A stretch of 26,952 nucleotides of DNA from RGIG9079 sp964567845 (GTDB lineage Bacteria; Bacteroidota; Bacteroidia; Bacteroidales; Marinifilaceae), in assembly GCA_964567845.1 (NCBI GenBank), contig CAZMOG010000021.1:1-26952 (forward strand). The letters run 5' to 3'. The position numbers and the translations under genes were made by a program. The notes below the pieces were generated by a model. The model saw only the letters and a list, made by a program, of their open reading frames with translations, had not been told where the DNA came from and searched no databases. Position 1 is the first letter of the stretch. Each line of letters begins with the position of its first letter. This document shows, piece by piece, positions 16,054 through 23,630 of this stretch.

Positions 16054-17292
16054 ATGGCAACACTGATAAAAAACATAGGCACTCTGGCAGGTATTCTTCC
16101 TGCCAATGTGCTACGCCTTGAAGGCTCGGCAATGGACTCGGTTCAGAGCATCAACAATGCATATCTGATAATGGACGAGGGCTCAATCACAGACTTCGGT
16201 CAGGGGCTGCCCTCGCAACCCGAAGAGAGCTTTGATAAGGTAATCGATGCCCGGGGCGGATACGTACTTCCATCATTCTGCGACTCGCACACCCACATAG
16301 TTTATGCCGGATGCAGAGACGGAGAGTTCCGTGACAAAATTGCGGGTCTCTCATACGAAGAGATTGCAAAACGCGGAGGAGGAATATTAAACTCGGCCGA
16401 CCTGTTACACAACACCTCGGAACAGGAGTTATACCGACAAGCCATGGAGCGTGTCAATGAAGTTATTGCAATGGGAACCGGAGCTATCGAAATAAAGAGT
16501 GGCTATGGTTTGACTCTTGAAGATGAGATCAAAATGCTTCGGGTTATCAAACGCATCAAACAGAGCACTCCATTGACAATAAAGTCAACATTCCTTGGAG
16601 CACACGCAGTTGGACGTGCCTATACCGGCTGTCAACAAGAGTACGTTGACCATGTATGCCGGGACATGCTTCCTGCCGTTGCCCAAGAGCAACTGGCCGA
16701 CTATGTTGACGTATTCTGCGACAAAGGCTTCTTCACCGTCGAGCAGACAGCCCAAATACTTGAAAAAGCGGCAGAATATGGCATCCAACCCAAAATCCAT
16801 GCCAATGAGTTGGATGTATCGGGAGGGGTACAAATAGGAGTAAAACACAATGCCCTGTCGGTTGACCACCTTGAACGTACAACTCCTGCAGAAATAGAGG
16901 CACTTCGTGGCAGTATAACCATGCCGACCATGCTTCCCGGAGCATCATTCTTCTTAGGCATGCCCTACGGAGCAGCGAAAGATTACATAAAGGCCGGCTT
17001 GGGAGTGGCACTTGCTTCTGACTATAATCCGGGCTCATCACCCAGTGGAAACATGCGTTTTGTAATGGCAATGGGTTGCATTAAAATGCGCTTAACCCCG
17101 GAACAGGCACTTAATGCCTGCACGATAAACACTGCATACGCTATGGGGGTCAGCGATAAAGTTGGCTCAATAACAATTGGTAAAAAGGCAAACCTTATCA
17201 TTACCAAACCCATTCCATCATTGGCATTCATTGCATACAGCCACCAAACCCCACTCATCAAACAGATAATCCTAAACGGAAATCTTATCTAA
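16054..17292 (+). CDS. hutI: Imidazolonepropionase
   Basis: This 412-residue amidohydrolase opens the ring of imidazolonepropionate to formiminoglutamate, the substrate of FtcD. The metal site is visible: SHTH with His79 and His81, His249 in KIHANELDVSGG, a further His in SVDHLER, and Asp323 in ALASDYNPGSSPSGNM, a HutI signature. KSGYGLTLEDEIKML is another family hallmark. Length is normal (about 410). It is the last gene of the ftcD-hutU-hutH-hutI set, and a long hairpin begins 7 bases after its stop codon. No histidine transporter and no hut repressor are seen in the window. Confidence 0.95.
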   Translation: MATLIKNIGTLAGILPANVLRLEGSAMDSVQSINNAYLIMDEGSITDFGQGLPSQPEESFDKVIDARGGYVLPSFCDSHTHIVYAGCRDGEFRDKIAGLSYEEIAKRGGGILNSADLLHNTSEQELYRQAMERVNEVIAMGTGAIEIKSGYGLTLEDEIKMLRVIKRIKQSTPLTIKSTFLGAHAVGRAYTGCQQEYVDHVCRDMLPAVAQEQLADYVDVFCDKGFFTVEQTAQILEKAAEYGIQPKIHANELDVSGGVQIGVKHNALSVDHLERTTPAEIEALRGSITMPTMLPGASFFLGMPYGAAKDYIKAGLGVALASDYNPGSSPSGNMRFVMAMGCIKMRLTPEQALNACTINTAYAMGVSDKVGSITIGKKANLIITKPIPSLAFIAYSHQTPLIKQIILNGNLI

Positions 17293-17298
17293 ACCAAA

Positions 17299-17336
17299 GA
17301 TGGCATTGAATTTGGAAAACCAACCTCAATGCCATC
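17299..17336 (+). terminator. Hairpin after hutI, probable terminator
   Basis: GATGGCATTGA (17299-17309) pairs perfectly with TCAATGCCATC (17326-17336), and an inner TTGG-AAAA-CCAA stem (17312-17323) caps it. It starts 7 bases after the hutI stop. There is no U-tract after it, so termination is inferred from position and stem strength. It lies 10 bases before the first BlaI-type operator. Confidence 0.65.
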
Positions 17337-17346
17337 TAAAAATATC

Positions 17347-17362
17347 AACTAAATTTTTAGTT
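17347..17362. promoter_or_regulatory. Operator 1 of the BlaI-type operon
   Basis: AACTAAA-TT-TTTAGTT, a perfect 7-bp inverted repeat with a 2-bp spacer, upstream of the -33 element. The same 16-bp sequence recurs at 17418-17433. The sites are seen; binding by the adjacent repressor is inferred. Confidence 0.7.
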
Positions 17363-17384
17363 AAAAATCCCGAAAATATTTTGA

Positions 17385-17400
17385 AACTAAGATTTTAGTT
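17385..17400. promoter_or_regulatory. Operator 2, between -33 and -7 of the BlaI-type operon
   Basis: AACTAAG-AT-TTTAGTT, the same inverted repeat with one arm mismatch. It fills the spacer between a TTTG -33 element (17380-17383) and the -7 element (17402-17409), so a bound dimer would block RNA polymerase directly. Confidence 0.7.
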
Positions 17401-17401
17401 A

Positions 17402-17409
17402 TAACTTTG
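17402..17409 (+). promoter_or_regulatory. -7 element (TAACTTTG) of the BlaI-type operon
   Basis: TAACTTTG matches TAnnTTTG; TTTG at 17380-17383 stands 18 bases upstream as the -33 element. This is the most complete Bacteroidetes promoter in the window, 61 bases before the ATG at 17471. Confidence 0.65.
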
Positions 17410-17417
17410 CGGTGTAA

Positions 17418-17433
17418 AACTAAATTTTTAGTT
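17418..17433. promoter_or_regulatory. Operator 3 of the BlaI-type operon, near transcription start
   Basis: AACTAAA-TT-TTTAGTT, identical to operator 1, placed 8 bases after the -7 element and so over or just after the likely transcription start. Spacing from operator 2 is 33 bp; from 1 to 2 it is 38 bp. Confidence 0.7.
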
Positions 17434-17470
17434 GAAACATTAAAACATTACAATCATAATAAGAAAAAAT

Positions 17471-17848
17471 ATGGCACAGCAAATCAACAAAGATCTTACA
17501 AAGGCAGAGCTTCAATTAATGAATCTGCTTTGGGACAAACAAGAGGCGTTCGTTAACGACCTGTTAGATGAGCTACCCGAGCCCAAACCGGCCTACAACA
17601 CGGTATCGACATTTATCCGAATACTTGTGCAAAAGGGATTTGTCGGATACAAGCAACACGGCAAAAGCCACAAATACTATCCATTGATAAAAAAAGAGGA
17701 GTACATTTCAGGATTTATGCACAACATAAAACAGACTCTCTTCAAAGGCTCATTCAGCTCATTGGTATCATTTTTCGCAGAAAACGAAAATCTTACCCAA
17801 AAAGAGATTGATGAATTGATTGAAATAATAAACAGCCACAGAAAATAA
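17471..17848 (+). CDS. BlaI/MecI/CopY-family transcriptional repressor
   Basis: This 125-residue protein begins with a winged-helix domain (about residues 8-75): TKAELQLMNLLWDKQEAFVNDL and then PAYNTVSTFIRILVQKGFVGY, the recognition-helix and wing pattern of BlaI/MecI repressors. The C-terminal part (about 80-125) is the helical dimerisation region. Family members bind inverted repeats as dimers and are inactivated when a partner M56 protease senses a signal and leads to repressor cleavage. The three 16-bp inverted repeats in its own promoter argue for autoregulation. The M56 gene follows after 4 bases. No beta-lactamase gene is seen nearby, so the regulated function is probably not classical beta-lactam resistance. 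Confidence 0.9.
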   Translation: MAQQINKDLTKAELQLMNLLWDKQEAFVNDLLDELPEPKPAYNTVSTFIRILVQKGFVGYKQHGKSHKYYPLIKKEEYISGFMHNIKQTLFKGSFSSLVSFFAENENLTQKEIDELIEIINSHRK

Positions 17849-17852
17849 TCGT

Positions 17853-19535
17853 ATGGAGACTATCTCTATATACATAATGCCCATTGCAAAATGGATTATT
17901 GCATCGGCACTGCTCATGGTTCTGTACCACCTCATCTATAAAGAGCGAGGTGGTTACAATACCAATCGCATAATTTTGTTGTCAATCCCTATAGTGGCAA
18001 TACTGCTATCGGTATTCAGAATCGAGATATTCACTCCCGAACCTCTATATATTACACTTTCCGAGATTCCAAGCACCTCGATTCCGCTTGGAAACGAGGC
18101 CTCGCTCAACACAAAAACAGAGGAGCAAAGTGAAGGTATATCCCTACATATATGGCTGATTATTCTGTACCTGACAGGAGTAGTTATGCAAACCCTACGC
18201 ACCGTAATGTCGCACCATAGAGTAATTAAATTAAAAATAGGCGAGGCCCGGAGTATCAATAATAGGATAACCATTATTCGTAACGAGAAGATAAGATCCC
18301 CATTCTCTTATTGTAATACCATTTTTATTCCCAATGAGTTAAATGGCGAAAAATTGAGAATTGTACTTAAACATGAATTTGAACACATCAGACACAAGCA
18401 CCATATCGACCTTTGGATTGTTGAAATTTTATGCACAACCATGTGGTTCAACCCGATATTGATACTAATTCGGAAAGAGCTAAAAAAGGTGCATGAGTTT
18501 CAAGCCGACAAGGGTGTTATACTCCACGAAGAGAATATTGCTCTATACCAAAACCATCTTCTGGAGGTATTTACCCAAAACAGACTAAAACTGGTTAACG
18601 AATTCAATAGTTCAACAATAAAACTTAGATTTATGGAGATGAAAAACAGTAAACGTGGCAGCATTAGGTTTGCAGGAAAAGCACTTAGCTGCGTAGCAAC
18701 AACCATGATTTTTGCCATCAACTCATTTGCAATTGGCAAACAACAGACAATTATTACAATCGAGGACAAAAGCTCCCAATTGGCAATTAAAAACCATGAT
18801 ACAACAAACGTTGCAACTGATAATAACGACATTTGTGTGGTTGGAGTATCGACCAAGAAATTAGAGCAACCATACCAAATTCCTAACGCTACCCAACCAG
18901 AGTCGAATATGATTGCTAAAGACTGTACAGTTACAGAAAATCCTCTATACGTAATAGATGGGGTAATTTATGAATCAAAAGAAATTAAAGATTTTGATCC
19001 TGATAAGATTGAGAGTATTGATGTCCTACCTGAGGGAGAAACCAACGGAGTTATTGTTATTACCACAAAAAAAGAGGAGCCTAAAGAAGATGCACCTACA
19101 ACACTTCTCGCAAAAATCATGACTCTCGATAATACTCTCAAAATAGATTCAACAATATTCATTATTGGAGAGCCAACAACTCAAAAGGCAACCAAACATG
19201 ACATTAAATGGATTCAGGAAACTACTAACAAACCATCACTATTCTTGATTAATAACAGAGTATATAGCGTTAATCTACTTACAGAGATATTCAACCATAT
19301 CGACGAGTCCCAAATTACCGGTATCACAATATTAAAGGACGATGCTGCAGTAAAAACTTTTGGAGTTATCCCCGGTACTCACGTTGTAATAATTGATTAC
19401 AGTGGGGAAATTGATGACGAAAAGGTATTCGCCTCATTCGATTCTCAGAACTATTTTGGCGCAAGAATTCTAAATAAATGGGGTAAAAAAAGTGTTAAAC
19501 ATATTCATAAAAAAGCAAACCCGAAACATATCTAA
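17853..19535 (+). CDS. M56 (BlaR1-like) membrane metallopeptidase with two TonB-plug-like modules
   Basis: This 560-residue protein has four predicted membrane segments (about 9-28, 39-57, 97-117, 273-293). The M56 zinc motif HEFEH is at 174-178, with Glu215 in HEFQAD as likely third ligand, in the cytoplasmic domain between segments 3 and 4. After the last segment comes an extracytoplasmic region with two related modules: residues 363-406, PLYVIDGVIYES...VLPEG...NGVIVITTKK, which closely resembles the plug motif of TonB-dependent receptors, and a diverged copy at 461-516, LFLINNRVYS...TILKDDAAVKTFG. BlaR1 proper instead has a penicillin-binding sensor. So this is an M56 signalling protease with a different, plug-like sensor. 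It starts 4 bases after the repressor gene and ends 3 bases before the lipoprotein gene. The signal is unknown. Confidence 0.85.
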   Translation: METISIYIMPIAKWIIASALLMVLYHLIYKERGGYNTNRIILLSIPIVAILLSVFRIEIFTPEPLYITLSEIPSTSIPLGNEASLNTKTEEQSEGISLHIWLIILYLTGVVMQTLRTVMSHHRVIKLKIGEARSINNRITIIRNEKIRSPFSYCNTIFIPNELNGEKLRIVLKHEFEHIRHKHHIDLWIVEILCTTMWFNPILILIRKELKKVHEFQADKGVILHEENIALYQNHLLEVFTQNRLKLVNEFNSSTIKLRFMEMKNSKRGSIRFAGKALSCVATTMIFAINSFAIGKQQTIITIEDKSSQLAIKNHDTTNVATDNNDICVVGVSTKKLEQPYQIPNATQPESNMIAKDCTVTENPLYVIDGVIYESKEIKDFDPDKIESIDVLPEGETNGVIVITTKKEEPKEDAPTTLLAKIMTLDNTLKIDSTIFIIGEPTTQKATKHDIKWIQETTNKPSLFLINNRVYSVNLLTEIFNHIDESQITGITILKDDAAVKTFGVIPGTHVVIIDYSGEIDDEKVFASFDSQNYFGARILNKWGKKSVKHIHKKANPKHI

Positions 19536-19538
19536 ATT

Positions 19539-20633
19539 ATGAATAGATACATTTTATACATATCAATCGCAATGCTGACAGCCTGCACCTCATCCAAGAA
19601 CAATGAGATGCGCAATTTAAGCGAAGACTTCCCTACAACAATCGAACTCAAAGGCGAGGTTTTAAATATTCACTCGGACTCGCTCGATGACTGCGAAGCG
19701 ATGGACATTATCGGAGAGTGGTGTGTGGTAACAGGCAGCACAGGAGATAAAGTTGCAACAGCCATAAATCTAAAAGATGGCAGGTGCGTAAAGTTAATCT
19801 CAAAAGGGCGAGGCCCCAACGAATTGGGAGCACAAACCTCTGTAACCATTTGTGATAACTCAATGTACATTACCGCCGATTTTTCCTATAACGAACAGGA
19901 ACTGAAATGCATCTGCATATCAGAGTCAGGAGGTAAAATAACCAGTGGTCCCAAAAATATTAAGGTGGCTGACTATATTACTTATGGTCCGAAAATAGTA
20001 TTGCCAAACGGTTACTCACTCTTCAATATACAAAACAACGTAAAATATACCGACTCTCCCTATCGTTTAACTGTATACAATTCAATTGGTGATTCAATTT
20101 CTCAGATTGGCGACATAATGCCTTTGCAATATGCAAACGAAAGTGTAAAAGATATTAAAAGCGCCAATTGGAGCGGACACTACGCAAAACTATATGGTTC
20201 CAACCGTTTTGCCTATGCCTCACAAGTAGGAGAATATCTTGAATTTTATGATTTCAAAGGCGATAATGAATATGATATGCAGCGACATATATACTCGAAA
20301 GTACATTACGATAGCAGAACACTTGAGAGTGGATTTATTGTCAAAGGGCCTACCGACGACTGCATATACGGTTTTCTTGACTTAACAGCATCGGACAAAA
20401 ACTATTTCGCTCTATATTGCGGTAAAACAACGGTTCAATTAAAAACCGAAGGTTTTAATATGGAAGGTAATGAAATCTACAGTTACTCTGCCAATGGCAA
20501 ACCATTAAACCACTACAAACTGGACAGAACTGTCAGCAATATTGCCGTATCGCATAACGGAGAGTATCTGTTCGCCTGGTCTCCAAATCCGGAAACTCTT
20601 GAACCCGAAATTCTCCGCTACCGCCTACCATAA
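19539..20633 (+). CDS. 6-bladed beta-propeller lipoprotein in the BlaI/M56 operon
   Basis: This 364-residue protein has a short signal ending in the lipobox LTAC, predicting lipidation at Cys16. The mature part has the SKGRGPNELG signature and repeated beta segments of the Bacteroidetes 6-bladed propeller family (BF3164/TolB-like type), for which I know no biochemical role. It starts 3 bases after the M56 stop, so it is translated from the same transcript and placed under the same three operators. Both it and the plug-like modules of the M56 protein would face the periplasm, so the propeller may be a partner, ligand reporter or output of the sensor; that is inference. A strong hairpin follows its stop by 20 bases. 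Confidence 0.78.
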   Translation: MNRYILYISIAMLTACTSSKNNEMRNLSEDFPTTIELKGEVLNIHSDSLDDCEAMDIIGEWCVVTGSTGDKVATAINLKDGRCVKLISKGRGPNELGAQTSVTICDNSMYITADFSYNEQELKCICISESGGKITSGPKNIKVADYITYGPKIVLPNGYSLFNIQNNVKYTDSPYRLTVYNSIGDSISQIGDIMPLQYANESVKDIKSANWSGHYAKLYGSNRFAYASQVGEYLEFYDFKGDNEYDMQRHIYSKVHYDSRTLESGFIVKGPTDDCIYGFLDLTASDKNYFALYCGKTTVQLKTEGFNMEGNEIYSYSANGKPLNHYKLDRTVSNIAVSHNGEYLFAWSPNPETLEPEILRYRLP

Positions 20634-20653
20634 CGAATTTCATACCAAAAGTT

Positions 20654-20690
20654 AAGAGGGCTGCCTAACAAATTTTTAGACAGCCCTCTT
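20654..20690. terminator. Strong hairpin terminator between convergent operons
   Basis: AAGAGGGCTG (20654-20663) pairs perfectly with CAGCCCTCTT (20681-20690), extended by CTA/TAG inside, and is followed by GTTTT on the plus strand and preceded by AAAAGTT (AACTTTT on the minus strand). It lies between the plus-strand lipoprotein gene and the minus-strand nuoN, so it can end transcription from both sides. Confidence 0.85.
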
Positions 20691-20718
20691 GTTTTGAGAA
20701 ATTGTATCCTACTGACTC

Positions 20719-22137
20719 TTAATCTATCATCAGATTATTAAAGGTTTGATATAAACAACTCAACAATCCGAAAGCAAGAATACCAACAAGCGACAATACC
20801 AAAGAGATTCGCATATAACAGTTACTCTTGAACGTTGGTATCGGATTTTCACTGCTATCAATATACATTGCCTTGACCACCAAAAGGTAGTAATAGAGCG
20901 ATATCACTGTATTTATCAATGCCAAGAATACAACCAAATAGAATCCTTGGTTGAACGCTGCAGCAAAGACCATAAACTTACTGAAGAAACCTGCAAACGG
21001 AGGAATTCCGGCCAAAGAGAATAGAGCCAATGTCATGACAAGGGATAACTTGGGATTTGTTGTGTACAAACCTTTGTAGTCATCACGAAGCAATTTACCG
21101 CTTTTCTGCTCAATAGTATTGATTATTCCGAAAACAGCCATATTGGCAACAATATATACCACAATGTAATAGACAAGCGATACTGTACCCTGAGTTGAAT
21201 CCCCAAGCATTGCCAACAATATGTATCCTGCCTGCGAAATACTGCTGAATGCCATAAATCGCTTCATATTCTTTTGGCGAATAGCAAACAGGTTACCGAC
21301 AGTAATTGTAACAACGATAATTATTGAAAGCATTGTGGAAGTTAGTACAACCATATCCCCAAACACTTTCACTATCAAAGTCATAAGAGCAAATGCAGCG
21401 GCACCTTTAGATATAGCAGAAAGCATTCCGGTAACAACCGTAGGTGCACCTTGATATGTATCTGCAGTCCACAAATGGAATGGCACAAGACTCAGCTTGA
21501 AAGCCAAACCGGCAAAAATAAATACCATTGCCAGAATTTCCAATTCACACCCATGCATATATGGAGCCAAATCGGTAAAATATAACGACCCCGCACTACC
21601 ATATATCAGCGACACACCGTAGAGAAATATTCCACTTGAAAAGAGAGCATATAAAATAAATTTTGCACCGGCCTCTGCACTATGTCCCTTATATTTGTCA
21701 AATGCCACCAGACATGCCATAGGCACGGTTGCCAGCTCCAAACCCAAAAAGAACAGAAGGAAATGGTCTGCACTAATCATAAAGTACATACCAATAAGCG
21801 TACTCAACGACAGAGTATAAAACTCTCCAATCTTATGTTTGCACCCTTCGCTATTTAGCCACTCCGTACATTGTAAAAATGCCAGTAACATACCAAACGA
21901 GAGTATTGTTTTCAAAGCCGACGCTATGGGTGTTGAGTGGTACATACCACCAAATAGTGTTACATCGGCCGGCACTATTGTCAGCAACATCTGTAGCGCA
22001 AGCAATATACATGCTATAGGATGTAACAGTTTACGGTTCCTCTCCGGAATGATAAGATCACAAACAAACATTATCAGGAAAACTATAATCACTCCAAGTT
22101 CCTGACGCATCTGAAAAAATTGTGTTAAGTTTTCCAT
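20719..22137 (-). CDS. nuoN: NADH-quinone oxidoreductase subunit N
   Basis: This 472-residue membrane protein, with about 14 hydrophobic segments, is an antiporter-like proton-pumping subunit of complex I in the inner membrane. Key charged residues are kept: Glu134 in LGLELATVPM (E. coli NuoN Glu133), Lys214 in GLAFKLSLVPFHLW (Lys217) and Lys244 in AISKGAAAFA (Lys247). The start is ATG 22137, two bases after the nuoM stop; a GTG at 22143, overlapping that stop, would add two residues (MI) and cannot be excluded. It is the last gene of the nuo operon and ends before the hairpin at 20654-20690. Confidence 0.93.
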   Translation of the reverse strand: MENLTQFFQMRQELGVIIVFLIMFVCDLIIPERNRKLLHPIACILLALQMLLTIVPADVTLFGGMYHSTPIASALKTILSFGMLLAFLQCTEWLNSEGCKHKIGEFYTLSLSTLIGMYFMISADHFLLFFLGLELATVPMACLVAFDKYKGHSAEAGAKFILYALFSSGIFLYGVSLIYGSAGSLYFTDLAPYMHGCELEILAMVFIFAGLAFKLSLVPFHLWTADTYQGAPTVVTGMLSAISKGAAAFALMTLIVKVFGDMVVLTSTMLSIIIVVTITVGNLFAIRQKNMKRFMAFSSISQAGYILLAMLGDSTQGTVSLVYYIVVYIVANMAVFGIINTIEQKSGKLLRDDYKGLYTTNPKLSLVMTLALFSLAGIPPFAGFFSKFMVFAAAFNQGFYLVVFLALINTVISLYYYLLVVKAMYIDSSENPIPTFKSNCYMRISLVLSLVGILAFGLLSCLYQTFNNLMID

Positions 22138-22139
22138 AA

Positions 22140-23630
22140 TCACTTAATAAATTGTGCAATAATCGATTCAACTCCTGTGCCAATCAGATCACTTGCCCAC
22201 AATGGAGCAAGACCAAGACCGGTCACACAAACAATAAGGGTAAATACCGCAACCTTTTCATCCCACGAAGCATCGTTAAGCTTCAGGAATTCCGGATTAT
22301 TAACCTCGCCATAAAGGAATTTACCAACAGTTCGCAGGATATAGACAGCAGTAATTACAATACTGCAAGTTGCTATTATTGTGCATACCCTATGAAAAGT
22401 ATCACCATTTTCGAATGAACCTACAAAGATTGTCATCTCCGCTGCAAATCCGCTGAAACCGGGCAAACCAAGATTTGCCAAACCCGCAATTACATAGCAA
22501 ACTGCCAGACATGGCATTATCTTCATCAAACCGCTCATTTGACGAATATCACGCGTATGAGTACGTCCATATATCATTCCAATCAAGGCAAAGAAGAGGG
22601 CTGTCATAAGTCCATGCGACAGCATCTGAAGAATCGCTCCGGTACATGATGTTCGGGTCATCATCAACAGAGCAAAAAGTACCAAGCCGCAATGCGACAC
22701 TGATGAATATGCATTTATATACTTCAAATCGGTCTGTACACAAGCACTAAATGCACCATAAACAACTGAAATTGTGGTCAGAATCAGGAAAACATTACCC
22801 CACATTGCCAAGCCATCGGGCATAAGATACATTGCTATACGAAAACATCCATAACCTCCAAGTTTCATAAGTACCCCCGCGTGAAGCATAGAAACCGCTG
22901 TTGGTGCCGATGCGTGACCATCGGGACTCCATGTGTGGAATGGGAACAAGGCTCCAAGAATACCAAAACCAAGGAACAACAATGGGAAGAAGGTATGCTG
23001 AATTGATGCTGGGATTGCAAGTTTAGATAGATCCACTATGTTCATTGTTGTTGCCCCCGCTCCATAATAGATGCTAAGAATACCAATAAGAATCAAAGCA
23101 GAACCTCCCATAAGCATAAGAGTCAACTTCATTGCAGAATACTCTTTACGACCACTGCCCCAAACTCCGATAAGAAGATACATTGGAATAAGAGCAACCT
23201 CGTAAAACATAAACATTGTAAACAAATCTGTTGAAATAAAGAATCCATATACTCCAACGGTTAGCAATGTGTACCAAAGGAAATACTCTTTGGTCATCGG
23301 TTTTAGTCTCCACGAGGCAAAGACTCCCGTAAACACTATTATCGAACTAAGCAAAAGCATAACCACCGATATGCCATCAACTCCAAGCGCAAAGTGTATA
23401 TTCAACGGCTCAAACCATACTACACTCGATGTATAAAGCATCTCGGCATCATTTCCTGCATTGCGCAATCCAATAAAATCAAAAACAAGATAGATGGACA
23501 GGGCAAGCAACAAAGATGCTCCCGATACCATTACACATTTTACCTGATTCAGCGAACGTGCCGCCCATAGGCCAAGCATCATCGCCAAAGGTATAACAAC
23601 GAAGAAAATAAGTATATTACACATAACCAT
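22140..23630 (-). CDS. nuoM: NADH-quinone oxidoreductase subunit M
   Basis: This 496-residue antiporter-like subunit of complex I has about 14 membrane segments. Glu144 in MFYEVALIPM matches the essential Glu of TM5, GVLMKLGGYG keeps the TM8 lysine, and LPGFSGFAAEM keeps the TM12 glutamate. The TM7 lysine (Lys234 of E. coli, in AVKMP) is not present: the aligned stretch is GFGILGALFPFHTW, with Leu225 at that place. The change is encoded by CTT and is not a one-base error from a Lys codon. ATG 23630 directly follows the nuoL stop; a second in-frame ATG lies two codons later. The protein should still be the NuoM subunit, but its proton path may differ from the textbook enzyme. Confidence 0.93.
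   Translation of the reverse strand: MVMCNILIFFVVIPLAMMLGLWAARSLNQVKCVMVSGASLLLALSIYLVFDFIGLRNAGNDAEMLYTSSVVWFEPLNIHFALGVDGISVVMLLLSSIIVFTGVFASWRLKPMTKEYFLWYTLLTVGVYGFFISTDLFTMFMFYEVALIPMYLLIGVWGSGRKEYSAMKLTLMLMGGSALILIGILSIYYGAGATTMNIVDLSKLAIPASIQHTFFPLLFLGFGILGALFPFHTWSPDGHASAPTAVSMLHAGVLMKLGGYGCFRIAMYLMPDGLAMWGNVFLILTTISVVYGAFSACVQTDLKYINAYSSVSHCGLVLFALLMMTRTSCTGAILQMLSHGLMTALFFALIGMIYGRTHTRDIRQMSGLMKIMPCLAVCYVIAGLANLGLPGFSGFAAEMTIFVGSFENGDTFHRVCTIIATCSIVITAVYILRTVGKFLYGEVNNPEFLKLNDASWDEKVAVFTLIVCVTGLGLAPLWASDLIGTGVESIIAQFIK

Noticed and set aside
17853..19535. Classical BlaR1 beta-lactam sensor
   Set aside because: The extracytoplasmic part has no penicillin-binding SxxK/KTG pattern and instead carries plug-like motifs.
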